Shown in pieces: positions 58,601 to 64,000 of a DNA stretch of 64,000 nucleotides; positions within the stretch are counted from its first letter, which is position 1; every line of letters begins with the position of its first letter. The stretch spans positions 1,364,001 to 1,428,000 of the forward strand of contig CASHTG010000018.1 of assembly GCA_949357655.1 (NCBI GenBank). The letters run 5' to 3'. A program made the position numbers and the translations under genes. Source of the stretch: Parascedosporium putredinis (Eukaryota; Ascomycota; Sordariomycetes; Microascales; Microascaceae). The notes beneath the pieces were generated by a model. It was not told the origin of the DNA. It worked only from the letters and a program-made list of their open reading frames with translations, and did not search any database.

Positions 58601-61600
58601 GGCGCCCCTTGAGAAAGTCGCGGCCATTGACTTGCGCTGCGGAAACCGAGCTTTCCTTTCAATACATTGACTGCCTAATGAAAAGCCTAGTAGGACTCGT
58701 TGGGGAACCCCTCTCATGGCTCTCACAGCACGGCCTAAGCTGCGCACACAGTGGACATGGTGGACATCTCCACATGGTCATGCCAAGAACTGTTGGGGAA
58801 GGGCCTTGATGAAGACGGGTCTTTCCCGCCATTGAGATACCAGATCGAACCTACGATCCATGGAATCGTTCAGTATCTTCATGGATGGCCCTGGTGCCTT
58901 CTTTCACCCTTTCCATTATCACCAACCTCTCTTCGTTGCCCTCAAGACCAAAGCATCATCTCATCTAATATGCCTTGCTGCTCTCGTTTGCTGTTGCCTA
59001 GGCACATCTCACTCTTTTCCCAGCTTCCCTGGGATGGATTGGAATCGTAGCTATCGGCGGGGGTAACTACAGCCCGGCATGTCACGAATCCGACCCTCAT
59101 GATAATACCCAAGCTCCTCCGGAAGTAGACTACGGGAAGGATAAGGATAGAGGCAGAAACCTGGGATTCATATCTATCGAACCAAGATCTTCAAACACGC
59201 CTCCGAGTAGGCAGTCGATTCCAGTACGTACTTCCGTCCCCCTCGCAGAGTCGTATAAGTCTTGGGGTAGCCGCGTCATTCAGACCCTTAGCCGTTCTCG
59301 TCTTAAAACGGCATTCATTATCTGTTAGTGTACAGACCCGTCGATGGACCGCTGCCTGTCTTACTCCCAAATAGGTATAGGTACAAACGGAGGGGAACCC
59401 GGGGAACTCTTCAGTCCATCTCACATCGTCAAGGCACCCGTCTTCTTTTTGTTTCTTTTTCCTTTTGACATGGACGCACGCCACGAAGCAACGTTTTGTT
59501 GAGCAACGGCTCGCTTACACCTTGGGGGTCTTCTTGCATCTGTGGTCTTTACGTGTGTATATGTGGGTACGTGAATACCGGGAGTCGAAATCCCTGTTTC
59601 GGGGAGGCCGTAAACAGTCTTCTCAGGTCCACCCGCTGATGAGGGCATCGTCAACCTCACGAGGCTCGCCAAAGTCCACCAAGCAAGCAAGTTCTGATCA
59701 CTCTCGTCCGGGAGGGGACTAGCTTCTAGACACAGACTGATACGCTCCACTCGAGACCGGGGAACGGTCATTGCCGGTGAAGCGCGACGGTTGATCGGCC
59801 TTCCTCCTTCCCCAGCAATGGCAAGCCTCACGGCTAGCCAGCAAACGAGGGAGCGAGCAAGTGAACAGGACATGAATCTGCCGGGATTCGGCCATATTAC
59901 ATTGCTGCATCGTTCAGTGCGCTTCGCTCCGGCTGAGGTCAGGACGCCTCAACCGTGAGGGCAGGATAGTAGGGTCCCCTCAGAGGCATCCTCATCTACG
60001 AATGCAGGTGTGACGTTCATTTACAAGCCGCTACAAACTCGGTCAATATACGTGACATCTACAACCTAGACTCGTAAGCAACGTGAGAGGAGACTCCCTC
60101 CAAAAACGCATCAGTGAGCGTCGGCGCCAAGGGGCGAACTATAACTCTTTCACGACCGAGCACGGGGACGTTACACGGTTCCGGGTGCTAGACTTTCCCC
60201 ATGATCGACTGGAAGTGTATGCCACTTTTACCAGGAGATAAAAATAAGAGACTCCGTGATCGGGTGATGGGAGGACGGAAAGTCTAAACGATGGGCTGTT
60301 CCACTAACCTAATTTCTGTAATTGATGTTTTCTTCCTCTCTTTGGTCTATTTGCAAACCCTTCAAGGGACCCTCGTTGCATTGAACAAGAGGAGCATAAG
60401 ATATGATGCCAGCCGGTGCTGGGCTTGGCAGTGGATCAGTGCATTGCGCCCAATTTGTTGCAAATCTGACGATTTGAGGTGTTGTCGACGTTATTTGATC
60501 GCGCAAGCCTTCCCGGAACTCAAGTTTCCGGCGACCGAGGAGGCGCAGATCTGAAACCCAACATTTCCATGTTCTTGAGAGGGAAGGACTAGCTAATTGA
60601 ATGCCCCCCCAAGGAAACGGAAAGCCTACCCCACAAACACCCCTACAGCGGAATTACTTCGCTTTTCTCCAGCTCCAAAATCCTACTTAAACCAAAGTGC
60701 TTAGAGGTATAGAGAGAATTCAACGTCCAATGTGATCTACGACTGGCTAGAGCTGTGGTTCCGGATTGTTCGATGTCGAACTGCACAAATTTCCCAACAT
60801 CGCTGTGTAGGCGAGGGGCGATGACTTGCAGCCTTGATCGAAGTACTGCTATACAATAATAATCAGAATAAGGAGACGGAAAGCATGATAAGAGATCAGT
60901 TTACGGGGACGTCATATCAGTCATGGCGATAGGGAGGTGACGGTGGAGGTGGCCAAAGGGAGTGGTGATCATGAGTCTGCCAGGAATACAAGCCTCAAGA
61001 GCCGTCGATCCACGGTCCAGCGCAATTGTCCTCTCGAATGTGTCCACTGCAATTGATGTTCAAGTTTCCTCCACGCCGCTGCTGAGACACTTACACTGTG
61101 GGTAGACCTCACCACCTCGCCATTCAGCTCGCAAAGAACATATGAAAGGAATCCAAGACAATGGTTCCTATTGTAATGAGCGTTCTTCCTTCTCCTCACA
61201 GAGGTAACGAGAACGCGTACACCAGCAGCGGATCAGTGGCGAGGGTGACGAACTCTCCATCCTGGGGCGCGACAATTTCCGTGCTTGGGGGCCCTCCATT
61301 GCTCGTCGCCGCCTCAGCCACCCCCAGAGGGTTTGAAAAACACCAGACGACAAGCAATTGTCGACAAAGTCATCAAGCCGGTCCAAGAAAGCCGTGGCCC
61401 CGAAAGGTTACAAGGGAGTACAACGAGTACAACCCACACAACGTGCGTCAGTGCCAGGTCAACAACCTTTTGACATCAAAAGTTCAATTTCTCAGGAACG
61501 GCGTCGAGGGGCTACACTAGATGACACTTCTTCTCGATCTTTTCCATCTTTGCCCCTTTTCCCTCCTCGGTGCTCCTCTTTGCCTCCCTGCAACTTTTGC

Positions 61601-64000
61601 TTTACTTTTTCTCTTTTCTTTGTCCTGTTTCCCTTGGGGGAAAGAAGAGAAATGGGGCGAAGCGGATCATCCGCAGTTACAAATCACATGGCCCTTCGCC
61701 CATCACCTAATGAAGTCGACTATTCGGTAACCTTTCTAGAAGTGATTTTTAGCGGGTGGCCTCTCAATTTTTGTCCTTTCTTCGATGACATCGAAAACCT
61801 TCTTTTCTTTCTCTCCATCCTGCGCGCTTCCGCTTCCGTTTCTTCCATCCTAAGACAGCAACGGGCTGATGTTATGTTTAGCCTCCAAGGCCCATTGGAC
61901 CTTTCCCATCAATCGAACTTCGGGGTCTCACTTGTCCTTGGAGCCGCAAGAGAGGGACGGGCATGGCAGGGCAAATGCAGTGCCACTGGAGCTTCGGTCC
62001 AAAAAGGAAATCAACGCCTCGTCATCGCCCCTTCCACCCTCCAAAGCCCCCAGAGGCGAGCCGAAACGCTGGAGGGTGGGAGGCTAAAATGGAAACATGT
62101 CAAAAGTACATAGATCTGCTCGTTATCCGAGCTGGATGTTTGGTACTGTGAACTTTGTAGGTGGTGTGACGAGGGTCAGTGGGCTTGTCCCGCGCCAGGT
62201 ACAGGTACTTCCTCATGCATCGGGTTCTCCAGACGGATCTGCCCACGACGTCCGTCCCAGTGCGTGCTCCTCTGCGTGCTGAGAGAGTTTGCCAGAGTAA
62301 TCTTGTACGGGAAGGTTTTGCACCATGCGCCATGCGCCATCTATCAATGTTTGGTACCGTGAAAACCCTCATGCTGACCAAATCAGCAAGATCTATGATC
62401 CAGAAATGGATCGAACGGGCAGCGTAATACGCTCTTCCAGACTGCATCGTCGTACCGAGTGCGTGTCCCCTCCCCAAATGTATACTACTCCACCCGATCC
62501 TTTGATTTTATTGCCTGGTGTGAGTGTCCACGAATACAGCAATATCTGATAGTGGAAACACCCGACCTGTGGGTGCTTGACCACACCCCAATGGATTGAA
62601 AGAATTGTTCCGAAGAACCGGATGGCAATCATCATTCATGCCTGTTATCGGGGAGTATGGAGTGCGGAATTAAGCCAAGGGCCGAATTTGCGGGAAGCAA
62701 AGAGGAAATTCTAGGTCGATACAACGACGACGTCTTGAGGTACGGTACGAGAACAAAGGGACTCCAAGAGTTTGGGATTCTAGATGATGCTGAAGGCTTC
62801 GTTTAGTGACGACGCAAACCGCTTGCGACGAGCGGACAGATGATTTGAAATGGAGGAGTCCGGAGGGGATGGAAGCAATCGAGTTTTCCAGGAGGCGCAA
62901 TTGGTGTGAGTAATGTAGGTAGGTGCCTTGCAAGAGAGAGCGCAACTCTCCCTGACGAAAACCATCCGAAATACGTTTAGAGGAATGGATGGATGTTGTG
63001 GGCCCTTCTTGGCTTGCAACGTGACTGACGACGACGACGACGAGATTTACGACACTTACGAGTGCCAATCCGACACCGTTCGGGGACTCGTTCCATCAAG
63101 CCAGAGTATTTAGAGAAGTGTGAGCCCTCTGTGGGCTGATAAGCCAGTCAAAAGAGTCCACCAACAAGTGGGCAAGCACTCCCGTCCACTCAGACAGCCA
63201 ATACATTCATTCGATTTTTGAGCCAGGCGTGGTCTCCGATCCGTCCATTGTGTCCCTTTTCTTCTTCCATTCCCTTGCGGTATCGTTGTTTTTCGTCTTC
63301 TTTTGGTTTCCTTTTCCCATTCATTTTGCACTTGGATGCTCCGAGGAAGGAATACAGCTAGCATCGAACCTTTCCGCTTGGCAAAGGAGTGGCCGAAGGG
63401 AACAGAAGGCAAGGCAACAGTCGAGCGCGGATGCGGCTTTTGTGCTGCTACAACAAGGGCAAAGTACCTGTACCTGTACCTGTACCTTCGACGTGGAGGC
63501 CTTCGTCTTCGTACTTGCGCATCGGGTTCAAACAGCCAGTGTTAATGAGACACAGCTTCTGATTGGCTTTCCTCACGCAGCTTACGCGTATGCCTTCGAC
63601 AACTTTGACCATTTCCCATCTTCCATGCGCTTTCCCCACAGGTCCACACTAGGCCCACCACACACAGAGGCGTCACTCCCCTGCCGATTTCTCTTAATTC
63701 CCCTTGGCTGGCCCGCCCTTCGTGCGCTGCCCTCCGCCCCAACATATACCCGACCCTCATACTTCCATCGCAAAACCCCCAAGGACAACCTACCTTGCCA
63801 TCGACGACCCTCTCTTGACGGGACGACTCCCTCAACACCAGACAACACAACGTCCGAACCGCGGTGGAAACCCTTCCTCAAAAAAACATCACCACCCATG
63901 CCTTGACCAGTTCGCATCTCGATATCGCCACTCTTTCCAGCTGAGCGCTGCACCGCTTTCCGATCTTCGAACGTCGACGGACTCTTGATACGGAGAACGA
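55677..64000. other. 8.3-kb region without a supported gene
   Basis: Only short or low-complexity ORFs were found on both strands, none with recognisable motifs or convincing intron-joined frames. It contains T- and A-rich tracts near 56540-56580 and 57130-57185 and a (GTACCT)n run at about 63464-63486. The right end from about 63,650 is pyrimidine-rich and could be the promoter/leader of a gene beyond the window. Confidence 0.45.
63464..63486 (+). repeat. Hexanucleotide tandem repeat (GTACCT)n
   Basis: Nearly four perfect copies of gtacct in the gene-free right end. Confidence 0.85.

Noticed and set aside
61358..62113. 251-codon + strand frame in the gene-free right end
   Set aside because: No motif, Phe/Ser/Leu-rich from pyrimidine tracts, no intron-joined extension and no sensible neighbours.
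1..64000. tRNA genes
   Set aside because: I looked by eye for B-box-like GGTTCGANTCC sequences. Near matches such as that around 28870 lack the CC end and a partner A box, so none is reported. A tRNAscan run would be decisive.

Overview
The window is nuclear DNA of a filamentous ascomycete (Pezizomycotina, probably Sordariomycetes; the class is inferred). Genes are broken by short GT-AG introns, mostly 50-140 bp. They have GC-rich third codon positions and CT-rich leaders, and they include a Zn2Cys6 transcription factor, GPI-anchored wall proteins, an AA9 lytic polysaccharide monooxygenase and fungal forms of NPT1 and UTP4. I see no rRNA, tRNA, CRISPR array or intact transposon.

Left part, 1-28.1 kb: a run of ten catabolic-type genes. 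In order they are a two-domain VOC extradiol-type dioxygenase (cut by the left edge), a TfdB-like FAD phenol hydroxylase, two tandem ABM-type alpha/beta-barrel proteins, a classical SDR, an MFE-2-like SDR, a Zn2Cys6 regulator, a fumarylacetoacetate-hydrolase-family enzyme, a GMC oxidoreductase and a dienelactone-hydrolase-like/SnoaL fusion. Together they could hydroxylate a phenol, open the ring by meta cleavage and process the ring-opened product under one local regulator. The substrate is unknown and the pathway is inference from families and position.

Middle part, 29.1-49.2 kb: a cell-surface block. It holds a giant flocculin-like protein built of strictly alternating repeats, a glycine-rich/collagen-like GPI protein, a PTETEEP-repeat GPI protein and a catalytic-domain-only AA9 LPMO. 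TATA-like boxes lie about 190-350 bp upstream of these start codons. Wide spacers separate them.

Right part, 50.1-55.7 kb: two divergent housekeeping genes, nicotinate phosphoribosyltransferase (NPT1) and the U3 snoRNP WD40 protein UTP4. The last 8.3 kb has no gene I can support.

Reading caution: most genes contain one to several one-base gains or losses at homopolymer runs, and the reading frame continues perfectly in another frame. Families, exon phases and total lengths all agree once these are allowed for. I therefore treat them as probable sequence errors, not pseudogenes. Gene spans below cover start codon to stop codon including introns.
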